DNA of 64,000 bases from Microbacterium sp. nov. GSS16 (lineage in GTDB: Bacteria > Actinomycetota > Actinomycetes > Actinomycetales > Microbacteriaceae): positions 620,001 through 684,000 of the forward strand of contig NZ_CP116338.1 of NCBI RefSeq assembly GCF_028198145.1, written 5' to 3'. The notes under the pieces are model-generated. The model searched no databases. It was not told the DNA's origin and saw only the letters and a program-made list of their open reading frames with translations. A program made the translations under genes and the position numbers. This document shows positions 1 through 8,983 of this stretch, piece after piece (position 1 is the stretch's first letter; every line of letters begins with the position of its first letter).

Positions 1-1
1 G

Positions 2-793
2 AGCCTGCTGCTGGGCGGGCAGAGCTGGGTGGTGCTGGCCGCCGTGGTCGTCGCGCTGCTGATCGCGTGGGCGCTGCGCGCCTCGACCGGCACGGGCAAT
101 CAGGTCGCGATCTCGGCCGTGCTGGTGCTGGCTCTCGGGTCGTCGAATCCCGATTACGCGCTCGACCGGATCCTCGAGACGCTCATCGGCGCGGCCATCG
201 GTTTCGTCGTGAACGTCGCGGTCGTCCCGCCCGTCCTGTCCGGCCCGGCTCGGCGCGACATCGGGATGCTCGGCCGCGAGCTGGCCGCATCCCTCGACCG
301 CCTCGCCGACGCCCTGCCGACCACCCGCACGCCCGCGCAGCTGCAGGAGCTGATGCTCGAGGCGCGGCTGCTTCGGCCCATGAAGGACGCCGCCGAGGCA
401 TCCCTCACGGCAGCCCAGGAGTCGCTCTCGCTCAACCCCCGCCGCGGCCGTCACCGCGACGACCTCGACCAGCTGCGCGACGTGGTCGACCGGCTCTCAC
501 CGGTCGTCACGCAGGTGATCGGCATGACCCGCGCGTACATCGACCACTACGAGGACTCGCTCGCTGCGGATCCGACGGTGCGGGCGATCGCCGAGCAGCT
601 GCACCGAGCGGGTCACGACGTGCGGCTCGCGGTGCGGGCCGCGGAAGGCGTTCCGGATGCCCGTACGGCACCCGTCCCCGCCCTCACGACTCCTCTGGTG
701 GTGCGCCCTCCGGCATCCGATCACTGGATCCTCGTCGGGTCGCTGATGGAGGACCTGCGGCGCATCCACGGCGAGCTGCGCGACGAGACCTGA
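2..793 (+). CDS. FUSC / aromatic acid exporter-type membrane protein, 3' part
   Basis: The reading frame is already open at the window edge, so the true start lies upstream. The visible 263 codons begin with hydrophobic membrane segments (about residues 1-25 and 55-75, including the stretch LIGAAIGFVVNVAVVPPVL). A soluble helical C-terminal half of about 180 residues follows, rich in Leu, Arg and Glu. Membrane helices followed by a long cytosolic helical tail are typical of FUSC / aromatic-acid-exporter proteins, which are thought to move small aromatic or amphipathic compounds across the membrane. The substrate cannot be told from sequence. The next gene is 57 bases downstream on the same strand, with no clear terminator in between. 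Confidence 0.7.
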   Translation, partial: SLLLGGQSWVVLAAVVVALLIAWALRASTGTGNQVAISAVLVLALGSSNPDYALDRILETLIGAAIGFVVNVAVVPPVLSGPARRDIGMLGRELAASLDRLADALPTTRTPAQLQELMLEARLLRPMKDAAEASLTAAQESLSLNPRRGRHRDDLDQLRDVVDRLSPVVTQVIGMTRAYIDHYEDSLAADPTVRAIAEQLHRAGHDVRLAVRAAEGVPDARTAPVPALTTPLVVRPPASDHWILVGSLMEDLRRIHGELRDET

Positions 794-850
794 GACGGTG
801 CCGGCCCGGCGCGGGCGGTGCACGCTGACCGCGCGTGAAAGGATCGACGG

Positions 851-3346
851 ATGACTGCCCTCGACCCGACCGCGGTGCGCGGCGCCGATCCGGATTCCGT
901 CTATCTCGCGTTCGTCGAGTGGGCCGAGTCGACCGGCATCAGCCTCTACCCCGCGCAGGACGAGGCGGTCATCGAGATCGTGTCGGGCAAGAACCTGATC
1001 CTCTCCACCCCGACCGGCACCGGCAAGTCGCTCGTCGCCATCGGCGCGCACTTCGCGGCCCTCGCCGACGGACGCCGCACCTTCTACACCGCCCCGATCA
1101 AGGCGCTGGTCAGCGAGAAGTTCTTCGCCCTGGTCGATGTGTTCGGCGCCGAGAACGTCGGCATGATCACCGGTGACTCGTCCGTGAACGGCGACGCGCC
1201 GATCATCTGCTGCACCGCCGAGATCCTCGCCAATCGTGCGCTGCGCGAGGGCTCGGAAGCCGATGTCGGCCAGGTCGTCATGGACGAGTTCCACTTCTAC
1301 GGCGATCCCGACCGGGGCTGGGCGTGGCAGGTTCCGCTGCTCGAGCTGCCGCAGGCGCAGTTCGTGCTCATGTCGGCCACGCTCGGCGAGGTGAGCGAGC
1401 TGGCGGCCGACCTCACCCGTCGGACGAGCCGTGAGACGGCCGTGGTCACGGGCGTCGAACGCCCGGTACCGCTGCACTTCTACTACGAGACGACGCCGAT
1501 CCACGAGACGATCGACGAGCTGCTCTCGACCGGACAGGCGCCGGTCTACATCGTGCACTTCTCGCAGGCCGCGGCGCTGGAGCGCGCACAGGCTCTGGCG
1601 AGTGCGAAGGTCGCGACCCGTGAGCAGCGGGATGCCATCACCGAGCTCATCGGCGGATTCCGCTTCACGACCGCGTTCGGCAAGACCCTCTCACGGCTGC
1701 TGCGACTCGGCATCGGCGTGCATCACGCAGGGATGCTGCCGAAGTACCGCCGCCTCGTCGAGCAGCTCGCGCAGCGCGGCATGCTGCGGGTGATCTGCGG
1801 GACCGATACGCTCGGCGTCGGCATCAACGTGCCGATCCGCACCGTGCTGCTCACCGCTCTGACGAAGTTCGACGGCACCCGGATGCGGCAGCTGAACGCC
1901 CGCGAGTTCCATCAGATCGCCGGCCGCGCCGGCCGCGCGGGATACGACACCGCCGGGACTGTCGTGGCGCAGGCGCCGGAGCACGAGACCGAGAACATCG
2001 CGGCCGTGAAGAAGGCCGGCGATGACCCGAAGAAGAAGCGCAAGATCATCCGCAAGAAGGCGCCAGACGGGTTCGTGTCGTGGGGCGAGCCGTCGTTCCA
2101 GAAGCTCATCGCGTCCGAGCCCGAGACGCTGACCCCCCACATGCAGATCACCAGCGCGATGATGCTCAACGTGATCGCCCGCGGCGGCGACGTGTTCGCG
2201 AATATGCGCTCACTGGTATATGACAATCACGAGTCGCGCGCGGTCCAGCGACTGCTGGCGCTTCGCGCGATCGGCATCTACCGCACGCTGCTGCAGTCCG
2301 GCGTCGTGGAGCGCGTGGACGGCACCGTGCGCCTCACCGTCGATCTGCAGCCCGACTTCGCGCTCAATCAGCCGCTCTCGCCGTTCGCGCTGGCGGCCTT
2401 CGAGCTGCTCGACCCCGAGTCCCCGACCTTCGCGCTCGACATGATCTCGATCGTCGAGGCGACGCTCGACGACCCGCGGGCCATCCTCAGCCAGCAGGAG
2501 TTCCAGGCTCGGGGCGAGGCCGTCGGCGCGATGAAGGCCGAGGGGATCGAGTACGACGAGCGCATGGAGCTGCTCGAGCAGATCACGTACCCCCAGCCCC
2601 TCGACGAGCTTCTCAGCGCGGCGTTCGAGACGTTCAGCTCGTCGCAGCCGTGGATCCGCGACTTCGAGCTGCACCCGAAGTCAGTGGTGCGCGACATGTA
2701 CGAGCGCGCCATGTCGTTCGGGGAATACGTCGCGTACTACAAGGTGGCACGCTCGGAGGGCGTCGTGCTGCGCTATCTGTCGGATGCCTATCGCGCGGCG
2801 TCGCAGACCATCCCCGAGCAGCTGAAGACCGACGAGCTGCGCGACCTCATCGAGTGGCTGGGCGAGCTCGTGCGCCAGGTCGACTCGAGCCTGCTGGACG
2901 AGTGGGAGGAGCTGGTCGCCGGCGTCGACAACGGGGCCTTCGACCGGCACGACGAGCCGGTCGTGCCGCCCGCCCCGAAGCGTCTCACCTCGAACACCCG
3001 AGCGTTCCGCGTGCTGGTGCGCAACGACATGTTCCGTCGCGTGCTGCTCGCCGCGCGCGAAGACGTCGAGTCGCTGGCATCCCTCGACCCCGACTTCGGC
3101 GCCGAAGGCTGGAACGACGCCCTCGACGCCTACTTCGCCGAACACGATGAGATCTTCACCGGCGCCGACGCCCGCAGCCCGCACCTGCTGCTCATCGAGC
3201 AGGGCGCGCAGCAGTGGACGGTGCGTCAGATCCTCGACGACCCCGCCGGCGACCACGACTGGGGGATCTCCGCGACGGTCGACCTCGCGGCATCCGACGA
3301 GGCCGGCGAGGCGGTCGTCGCTGTGACGGGGGTCGACCGACTCTAG
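851..3346 (+). CDS. DEAD/DEAH-box helicase of the Ski2-like DUF3516 type
   Basis: An 831-residue superfamily 2 helicase, probably acting on RNA. The N-terminal ATPase lobe carries Walker A TPTGTGKS (53-60), a DEFH box (145-148) and the SAT motif MSATLGE. The second lobe has GTDTLGVGIN and the arginine finger QIAGRAGRAG. A basic linker (DDPKKKRKIIRKKAP) leads into a roughly 430-residue alpha-helical C-terminal region of the DUF3516 kind seen in actinobacterial Ski2/HelY-like helicases. The start is supported by GAAAGGA about 8 bases upstream of ATG. The length is normal and all helicase motifs are present. The RNA target is unknown. It faces the convergent glycan cluster, with only 13 bases between the two stop codons. 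Confidence 0.9.
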   Translation: MTALDPTAVRGADPDSVYLAFVEWAESTGISLYPAQDEAVIEIVSGKNLILSTPTGTGKSLVAIGAHFAALADGRRTFYTAPIKALVSEKFFALVDVFGAENVGMITGDSSVNGDAPIICCTAEILANRALREGSEADVGQVVMDEFHFYGDPDRGWAWQVPLLELPQAQFVLMSATLGEVSELAADLTRRTSRETAVVTGVERPVPLHFYYETTPIHETIDELLSTGQAPVYIVHFSQAAALERAQALASAKVATREQRDAITELIGGFRFTTAFGKTLSRLLRLGIGVHHAGMLPKYRRLVEQLAQRGMLRVICGTDTLGVGINVPIRTVLLTALTKFDGTRMRQLNAREFHQIAGRAGRAGYDTAGTVVAQAPEHETENIAAVKKAGDDPKKKRKIIRKKAPDGFVSWGEPSFQKLIASEPETLTPHMQITSAMMLNVIARGGDVFANMRSLVYDNHESRAVQRLLALRAIGIYRTLLQSGVVERVDGTVRLTVDLQPDFALNQPLSPFALAAFELLDPESPTFALDMISIVEATLDDPRAILSQQEFQARGEAVGAMKAEGIEYDERMELLEQITYPQPLDELLSAAFETFSSSQPWIRDFELHPKSVVRDMYERAMSFGEYVAYYKVARSEGVVLRYLSDAYRAASQTIPEQLKTDELRDLIEWLGELVRQVDSSLLDEWEELVAGVDNGAFDRHDEPVVPPAPKRLTSNTRAFRVLVRNDMFRRVLLAAREDVESLASLDPDFGAEGWNDALDAYFAEHDEIFTGADARSPHLLLIEQGAQQWTVRQILDDPAGDHDWGISATVDLAASDEAGEAVVAVTGVDRL

Positions 3347-3359
3347 ACCCGCTCACCGG

Positions 3360-4667
3360 TCAGCAGAACGACTCGACACCGCCCCACCCGCCGACCCAGG
3401 CCTCGACTCGAGGATCCGGTCGCAGCACGTGGGTTCCGACGGCCGTCATCCGCCGCGTCTGGAACGCATCGTCGTGCCCCCAGCGTGCGGCACGTCGCTT
3501 CGCCCGTCGGGAGCGCAGCCTTCCGATCGGCGAGCCGTCGCCGTCGACGAGGTCGACCCCGCCCAGATCGCCCGTGCCGAGCCCGAGGACGAGGTCGACC
3601 AGCCAGTCCGGATCGAGCACGACGACGGGCCGGTGCACCTCCCACAGCACCCGCGCGTCGACAGCGTCCGGGGCATCGAGCCCATCCGAGACCCGAGGAT
3701 CGTCTGCGAGCACCTCGGGCACGACGTCGAGCAGCAGCCTCGCCCGGGGAAACGCCGCGAACAGCGAATCCGCCATGATGAACACCGCCGCCGGCGTGTG
3801 CTCGCCGCGCACCTGCACGACGAGATCCGCCACGCCGGGCCACAGCGCCCGCGGAGACGATCCCGGCACCGGGATACTCGACTGCATCCGCAGCGTCTGC
3901 GCGTTCGCGCGGTCGATCCCCGAGCCGTCGCGGTCGGCCCACTCCGGGCCGTCGTGCCATGCCACCGCCTGCGGAACGTGCGCGAACACCGCACCCGCCT
4001 GCCACATGCGGTGCGCCCACTCCCAGTCCTCACCCCCGTATGACGTGAACGTCTCGTCGAAACCGCCGACCTCGTCGAACATGCGTCGCGAGCAGGCGAT
4101 CACCGCGCCGATCACGAACCGGTACGACCGGTCGTCGGAGTCGAGCAGATCCCCGCTGCGGGCGTACTCCTCGGTCAGCCAGCCGGGTTCCGGCAGCTCC
4201 CGCCCAGCCGCCGCCTGCACGATCGGCACGTCCGGCGCGACCGCAGCGAGATCCGCGTGGCGGCGACGACCGACGACCACCGCCTCGGGCAGCAGCGCGG
4301 GCAGCCTGCTCAGCGACCGCACGTAGCCGGGCTCGGGCGCGGTGTCGGCGTCGAGGAAGCACAGCACCTCGCCGCTGCTCGCCCGCACCCCGAGGTTGCG
4401 GACCGCTGCCAGGCGGAACCCGCGATCCTCCTGCCGCACCAGCGCCACCCCGTCGGGCACGTCGGGCGCGGCAGGCGAGCCGTCATCGGCGACGATGATC
4501 TGCAGCAGCTCCGATGGATAGTCCTGCGCGGCCAGGGCGTGCAGGGTGCGAGCGAGCTGCTCTGGCTGGTCGTAGTGCGCGACGATCACCGACACGGTGG
4601 GGAGCGGATCGGGGTGGATGCCGTCGAGCGAATCCCACCGATTGCCGACGACCCACCCGGCGGTCAC
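3360..4667 (-). CDS. Family 2 glycosyltransferase (GT-A fold)
   Basis: This 435-residue protein has a GT-A nucleotide-sugar transferase domain near its N-terminus: the strand VSVIVAHYDQPEQL, the IIVADDGSP motif, the DXD-like FLDADTAPEPG, and further on GGFDETFTSYGGEDWEW, an acceptor-binding ED motif typical of GT2 enzymes with a galactosyltransferase-C-like lobe. The C-terminal part is less recognisable. I place the start at a GTG (4667) because it is preceded by GGAGG and forms a GTGA overlap with the stop of the upstream glycosyltransferase. The longer open frame to 4769 has no such support. It is the last gene of a three-gene minus-strand operon for glycan or polysaccharide assembly. Donor and acceptor are unknown. 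Confidence 0.85.
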   Translation of the reverse strand: MTAGWVVGNRWDSLDGIHPDPLPTVSVIVAHYDQPEQLARTLHALAAQDYPSELLQIIVADDGSPAAPDVPDGVALVRQEDRGFRLAAVRNLGVRASSGEVLCFLDADTAPEPGYVRSLSRLPALLPEAVVVGRRRHADLAAVAPDVPIVQAAAGRELPEPGWLTEEYARSGDLLDSDDRSYRFVIGAVIACSRRMFDEVGGFDETFTSYGGEDWEWAHRMWQAGAVFAHVPQAVAWHDGPEWADRDGSGIDRANAQTLRMQSSIPVPGSSPRALWPGVADLVVQVRGEHTPAAVFIMADSLFAAFPRARLLLDVVPEVLADDPRVSDGLDAPDAVDARVLWEVHRPVVVLDPDWLVDLVLGLGTGDLGGVDLVDGDGSPIGRLRSRRAKRRAARWGHDDAFQTRRMTAVGTHVLRPDPRVEAWVGGWGGVESFC

Positions 4668-5635
4668 GAAGCCCTCCCCGCCCACAGGCGGAGGTATGCC
4701 TGTGCCACGTCGGCGCGCGACAGGGGCAGGCGTGAGAGCCCGTGCCAGGTAGCGTCGGGGTTCGTGCACGCATGACGCAGCGCGCCGACCAGGTCGCTCT
4801 CCCCGACGGGGTGGAGCGTGCCCGGACGCAGGGCGGCCATCTCATCGACGTAGCGGTTGCGCACGGCGACCGGGCGCCGGCCCCAGCCGATCCACGAGGC
4901 GAGGGATCCGGATGCCGAGATGTGCCGGTGCGCGATCACCGGAACGCTCACCGCGCGCCCGCGGCGGGCGATCTCGGTGTCGTCCAGCCACCCGGTCACG
5001 TCGACCTCGACGCCGAGCGCCGCCGAGCGCCGCACGAAGGTCTCGAGCTCGGCCGCATGCCCGTCAGACGCGCGTCCCAGCACCGTGAGCGCGCCGATCC
5101 CCGCGGCGGCCGCCGCCTCCGCCACTTCGTCGTGGCCCTTGCCCGGGTAGAAGAACCCGAGCACCCCGACCGACCCATCCGGTCGCCCTCGCCCGGCGTT
5201 CTTCTCCAGTTCCACCGGCAGCGGGATGACCTCGACCGCGCCAGACCAGACGTCCTCCTCGCGCAGCAGCTCGCGCTCGTGTTCGCTGTTCACCACCACT
5301 GCGCTCGAGGCCTCCGCCACGCGCGCGTACGCGGCGCGGCGGCGAGGCCGATTCTGCTCACCGTCGGATGCCTGGGGCACATCGTGCAGGGTGACGCTCA
5401 CCCGCAGGCGTGATGCGAGCTCGGCGAACGTGCGGGATGCCTGCTCGGGCGAGTCACCCCAGAGCCGGTCGGTGAAATGGGCATGCACACTGGTCCCGGC
5501 GGGCAGCCGCGCGAGCCCGTCCGCGTCGACGGTGCGCACCTCGGCGACGTCGCGAGCGGCCTCCGCCATGTCACGGGCGTAGACGGCGACGCCGTGATCA
5601 CCGGGGTGAACGAGCAGCAGGGGCGCACCGGTCAT
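4664..5635 (-). CDS. GT-B-type glycosyltransferase
   Basis: A 323-residue protein with the layout of a GT4-like transferase. The N-terminal half has a HAHFTDRLWG segment, a strand-loop VTLHDVPQAS and the VVVNSEHERELL acceptor-side motif. A C-terminal Rossmann half has VGVLGFFYPGKGHDEV. The usual E-x7-E nucleotide-sugar motif of GT4 enzymes is weak here, the region reading SASGSLASWIGWGRRPVAVRN, so donor binding may be altered. The ATG at 5635 overlaps the stop of the WcbI-like gene as ATGA, which fixes the start. The C-terminus overlaps the next glycosyltransferase by GTGA, so all three minus-strand genes should be translationally coupled. Confidence 0.75.
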   Translation of the reverse strand: MTGAPLLLVHPGDHGVAVYARDMAEAARDVAEVRTVDADGLARLPAGTSVHAHFTDRLWGDSPEQASRTFAELASRLRVSVTLHDVPQASDGEQNRPRRRAAYARVAEASSAVVVNSEHERELLREEDVWSGAVEVIPLPVELEKNAGRGRPDGSVGVLGFFYPGKGHDEVAEAAAAAGIGALTVLGRASDGHAAELETFVRRSAALGVEVDVTGWLDDTEIARRGRAVSVPVIAHRHISASGSLASWIGWGRRPVAVRNRYVDEMAALRPGTLHPVGESDLVGALRHACTNPDATWHGLSRLPLSRADVAQAYLRLWAGRAS

Positions 5636-6561
5636 GCCGCGCGCCAGACGGCCAGAAGCGCGGCGAGCCGCTCGGTCGCCGCGGCGACGAACCCCGGATG
5701 CTCGGCGTACCAGGCCAGGTGCGCCTCGCGCACCGCCGCGTCGCTCACAAGCTTCCCCTCGACGCTCCAGTGCTCCTGCGGTTCGTCGCTCAGCGCCCAC
5801 GCCTCGATCACCTCGGGAACGAGCGGGGCGCGCACCGAGTCGAGCAGCGGACGCCTGGGGTCGACGGGCGCCTCCCCCGGCCCCAGCGCGTCGAGGATGC
5901 GGGCACCGAGCGGCAGCCAGATCGCGTTGCCGGGGTGGTTCACGGTGCGCATGTGATCGGCCGTCACGGTCTCGAACAGGTCGGACACCGGGATGTCGGT
6001 GGACCGCTCACGCTCACGCAGGATGTCGACCGAGGCCCGGCCGACGGCCCGCACGGCATCCGGCGCCAGCGCAGACGCCACCGGGAGCCCCGCGGCCGCC
6101 GCGAGCGTGCGCACGTCGTGGTACGCGACGAGCGGTGGATCCTCGTCGACGCCGGGAACGCGGATGGCGGCCTGGAACGGATGCAGCCCCGCGAACCGCA
6201 CGGGCGGCACCGTGAGCACCCTTGCCGTGGTCGCGGCAGCCACCTGGCGTGTGCCGAGCGGAAGGTCGTGGTAGTCGTCGCGCACCGGCTGCGTGACGAC
6301 CGTGTGGGCGGCGGCCACCACCTCGTGCAGGCGCCGCGCATCGTCGGCCGTCATCTCGTGCACCGGCGGAACCCGGACGAATCGACGATCCTCCGCATCC
6401 ATCACCAGTCGCAGCGATTCTGCCTGACAGTTCCCGAGCACCACGCCGAAGCTCTCGGGCAGCGGGGCGATGCCATAGAACTCCCCGTAGTGCCGACGTC
6501 GTCCTAGCACCGCCGACTCGGCGGGCGCAACGGTGGTGACGTCAGGCGGGGTGGGAGTCAT
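5632..6561 (-). CDS. WcbI-like polysaccharide biosynthesis protein
   Basis: A 309-residue protein resembling the WcbI family, implicated in capsule biosynthesis and often annotated as a putative acetyltransferase. The diagnostic N-terminal segment is VVLGNCQAESLRLVM, whose GNCQ motif sits in the binding pocket in WcbI. Conserved later segments are VTQPVRDDYHDLPLG and HPGNAIWLPLGARIL. I chose the ATG at 6561 rather than the extended frame to 6714, since the extension is basic, low-complexity and lies in the divergent promoter region. It is the first gene of the minus-strand glycan operon, divergent from a second glycosyltransferase operon. A role in decorating a surface glycan is inferred from the family and the neighbours. 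Confidence 0.75.
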   Translation of the reverse strand: MTPTPPDVTTVAPAESAVLGRRRHYGEFYGIAPLPESFGVVLGNCQAESLRLVMDAEDRRFVRVPPVHEMTADDARRLHEVVAAAHTVVTQPVRDDYHDLPLGTRQVAAATTARVLTVPPVRFAGLHPFQAAIRVPGVDEDPPLVAYHDVRTLAAAAGLPVASALAPDAVRAVGRASVDILRERERSTDIPVSDLFETVTADHMRTVNHPGNAIWLPLGARILDALGPGEAPVDPRRPLLDSVRAPLVPEVIEAWALSDEPQEHWSVEGKLVSDAAVREAHLAWYAEHPGFVAAATERLAALLAVWRAA

Positions 6562-6665
6562 GCTTCGAACGTATACCTCTGGATTTGTTCGTCTGACCCC
6601 GTTGCTTTTCCCGAGATCCATCACTTCGATGCGCGCGCAGCGCCCGTCTATACGAGGAGGATTCC

Positions 6666-7835
6666 ATCGCCGCAACCTCTGCGCGCATCCGCGTCGCCTC
6701 CGTCCCCTCCGCACACCCGTACGTGCGGGCGATCACCGATCCCCAGCGCGTCACACTCCTGGCAGACCCGCCCGTGCCGGGCGCACCAGCCGAGCAGTGG
6801 TGGCCGCCGGTGGCGATGACTGCGCAGTGGCTCAGCGAGAACGCCCACGAGTACGACCTGCTGCATGTGCACTTCGGGCTCGAATCGTTCACCCCTGAAG
6901 AGCTGCGCGCGGGCCTCGACGCTGCTCGCCTCGCCGGCCGCCCGGTCATCTTCACGGTGCACGACCTCGACAATCCGCAGATCGTCGACCAGGAGCCCTA
7001 TCGCGAGCTGCTCGATGTGATCGTCCCGTCGGCCGATCACCTGATCACGCTCACCCCCTCCGCGGCGGCGGAGATCGAGCACCGGTGGCGTCGAACGAGC
7101 ACGGTGCTCGCCCATCCGACGCTGCTCGAGCGGACCGCCGCAGACAGCCGGGGGAGCGGTGCAGACGCCATGCGCGTCGGCATCGCGCTGCGCGACCTGC
7201 GTCCGAACATCGACGCGGAGAGCGCGGTGCGAGCAGCCGTGCGGGCAGCCCGGCTGCTCGACACGGCGGGCCAGGCGGTCGAGATCGAGGTGCTGATGAA
7301 CGACCGCGTACGCGACGATCGCGCAGCGGAGCGTGTGATCGACGCCGCCGACGGGCATGCGGCTGTGCGGGTGCGTCGAGCCCCGTATCTCAGCGACGCC
7401 CAGATCGAGGAGTGGCTCGGCGGCCTGGACCTGTTCGTGCTGCCGTACCGACACGGAACGCACTCGGGTTGGGTGGAGCTGTGCTACGACCTGGGTGTGC
7501 CGGTGGCGGGAGTCGACGTCGGCCACATCCGGTCGCAGCATCCGTCCGAGTTCTACGTCATCGATCTTGACGACCCCCGCACGCTGGCCGCCGCGGTGTC
7601 ATGGGCCCAGCGCGCGCAGGAGCCGTCTTCGTCGAAGGCGACGCGCCTGATGAACCGCCGCGCCGAGCGCGAGGAGCAGCGACGTGAGATCCGGCAGGCG
7701 CACGCCCGCCTCTATGCGGATGCCGTGGCAGGCGTTCCGTCGGATGCCGCTGGTGTGCCGTCGGATGCCGCTGGTGCGCCGTCGGATGCCGCCGCGGGAG
7801 TCGCGTCGGATGCCGCTGCGGGAGTTCCGGCATGA
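6666..7835 (+). CDS. GT-B glycosyltransferase, probable ATC start
   Basis: A 389-residue glycosyltransferase. The N-terminal lobe contains LLHVHFGLESF and PVIFTVHDLDNPQ, with LITLTPSAAAEIEHR after it. The C-terminal lobe has LFVLPYRHGTHSGWVELCYDLGVPV, the place of the donor-binding motif. No ATG, GTG or TTG lies at a sensible position: the first GTG (6723) would remove RIRVASVPSAHPYVRAI, which looks like the first beta strand of a GT-B enzyme. A perfect AGGAGG (6655-6660) stands five bases before an in-frame ATC at 6666, so I take ATC as the start; an in-frame stop lies at 6594. The C-terminus is a run of GVPSDAA repeats. It heads a four-gene operon in which each following gene overlaps by ATGA. 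Confidence 0.75.
   Translation: MAATSARIRVASVPSAHPYVRAITDPQRVTLLADPPVPGAPAEQWWPPVAMTAQWLSENAHEYDLLHVHFGLESFTPEELRAGLDAARLAGRPVIFTVHDLDNPQIVDQEPYRELLDVIVPSADHLITLTPSAAAEIEHRWRRTSTVLAHPTLLERTAADSRGSGADAMRVGIALRDLRPNIDAESAVRAAVRAARLLDTAGQAVEIEVLMNDRVRDDRAAERVIDAADGHAAVRVRRAPYLSDAQIEEWLGGLDLFVLPYRHGTHSGWVELCYDLGVPVAGVDVGHIRSQHPSEFYVIDLDDPRTLAAAVSWAQRAQEPSSSKATRLMNRRAEREEQRREIRQAHARLYADAVAGVPSDAAGVPSDAAGAPSDAAAGVASDAAAGVPA
7731..7831 (+). repeat. In-frame minisatellite coding for GVPSDAA repeats
   Basis: Four near-identical units of 21, 21, 24 and 24 bases plus a partial fifth lie at the very 3' end of the glycosyltransferase gene. Each contains the core TCGGATGCCGC. All unit lengths are multiples of three, so copy changes would keep the frame and only lengthen or shorten a flexible Gly/Val/Pro/Ser/Asp/Ala tail. 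The tail falls outside the catalytic fold. Confidence 0.85.
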
Positions 7836-8983
7836 GGGCCGCGCAGCGCCTTCGCGTACTCGTCGTCGCCCCCGAGCGGCATCCTCTGCGGCAGCCCCAC
7901 GCCGGCGGGCTCGAGGCGGTGGTGTGGAATCGCGTGCGGTGGCTGAGGCGCCGCGGACACCACGTCGAGCTGTGCGCCGCCGCCGGATCGGACTTCCTCG
8001 GCTCGTGCCCCGACCTGCAGCTGCCCAGTCCTCGCTGGCGTCGCGTGCAAGAGACCTCCGACACCGAGAATCCGTCAGGGCACCGCGAACGGATGTCGGA
8101 TGCCTTCGCCCGCGTGCGTCGACGACTGACCGATCCGCTCGACGGCGTCGATGTGGTCGACAACCACAGCCTGCACGGCGATCCGATCCTGTGGAGCCGC
8201 GACGCGGGCATCCCGGTCGTGACGACCCTGCACACGCCGCCCCTTCCCGACATGGTGAACGCGGCCCGCTCCCTGCCCCCGGCCGCGCCGCACCGCTTTC
8301 TGGCCGTCAGCCAGTACACCGCGCGATCGTGGTCAGACGAGGGCGTCGACGCGTTCGTCTTCCCCAACGGTGTCGACAGCAGCGAGTGGCGACGAGGGCG
8401 CGGCGGCGAGCAGTGGGTGTGGTTCGGCCGGATCGTGCCCGAGAAGGCTCCTCATCTGGCCATCCGGGCGGCCCGGCTGGCAGGCGCGCGCCTGCGGATC
8501 GCCGGCCGCATCGGCGACCCGCGGTACTTCGCCAGTGAGGTCGAACCTCTTCTCGGAGACGGCGTGGAGTACGTCGGGCCGCTGCGCCAGCCCGAGCTGT
8601 GCGATCTGGTCGGAGCCTCGTCGGTCGCGCTGGTCACTCCGGTCTGGTCGGAGCCGTTCGGCCTGGTGCTGGCCGAGGCGCTGATGACGGGCACCCCGGT
8701 GGTCGCGTTCGACGCAGGCGGAGCGAGCGAAGTGCTGGCGGGGCTGCCCGGGTGCACGGTCGTGCCCGCCCGCGATGTACGTGCCCTCGCCGAAGCCGCC
8801 GCATCCCTCGCCGCGCGGTCGGCGTCGCCCGTGTTCCGGGATCGGGTTCGCGCGGCGGCCTCCGCCCGCCACTCGCTCGCCCACCGCCAACGCGAGGTGG
8901 AGCGCGTGCTCACCGTCGCCGCGCACAGTCGGGCGGCTGAGGTCGGCACGAGAACGCCAGATGAGGCGGCGGTCGGCGCATGA
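7832..8983 (+). CDS. Family 4 glycosyltransferase
   Basis: A 383-residue GT4-type enzyme. The N-terminus RLRVLVVAPERHPLRQPHAGGLEAVVWNRV matches the usual GT4 opening with a Gly-rich acceptor loop; only part of it need be read as diagnostic (AGGLE). Further motifs are VVDNHSLHG, HRFLAVSQYTARSW, FPNGVD, the second-lobe opening WVWFGRIVPEKAPHLAI, and the donor motif EPFGLVLAEALMTGTPVVAF with its E-x7-E pair. The reaction is retaining transfer from a nucleotide sugar, with substrates unknown. ATG overlaps the previous stop by ATGA, and the 3' end overlaps the next gene in the same way. It is the clearest glycosyltransferase of the cluster. Confidence 0.88.
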   Translation: MRAAQRLRVLVVAPERHPLRQPHAGGLEAVVWNRVRWLRRRGHHVELCAAAGSDFLGSCPDLQLPSPRWRRVQETSDTENPSGHRERMSDAFARVRRRLTDPLDGVDVVDNHSLHGDPILWSRDAGIPVVTTLHTPPLPDMVNAARSLPPAAPHRFLAVSQYTARSWSDEGVDAFVFPNGVDSSEWRRGRGGEQWVWFGRIVPEKAPHLAIRAARLAGARLRIAGRIGDPRYFASEVEPLLGDGVEYVGPLRQPELCDLVGASSVALVTPVWSEPFGLVLAEALMTGTPVVAFDAGGASEVLAGLPGCTVVPARDVRALAEAAASLAARSASPVFRDRVRAAASARHSLAHRQREVERVLTVAAHSRAAEVGTRTPDEAAVGA

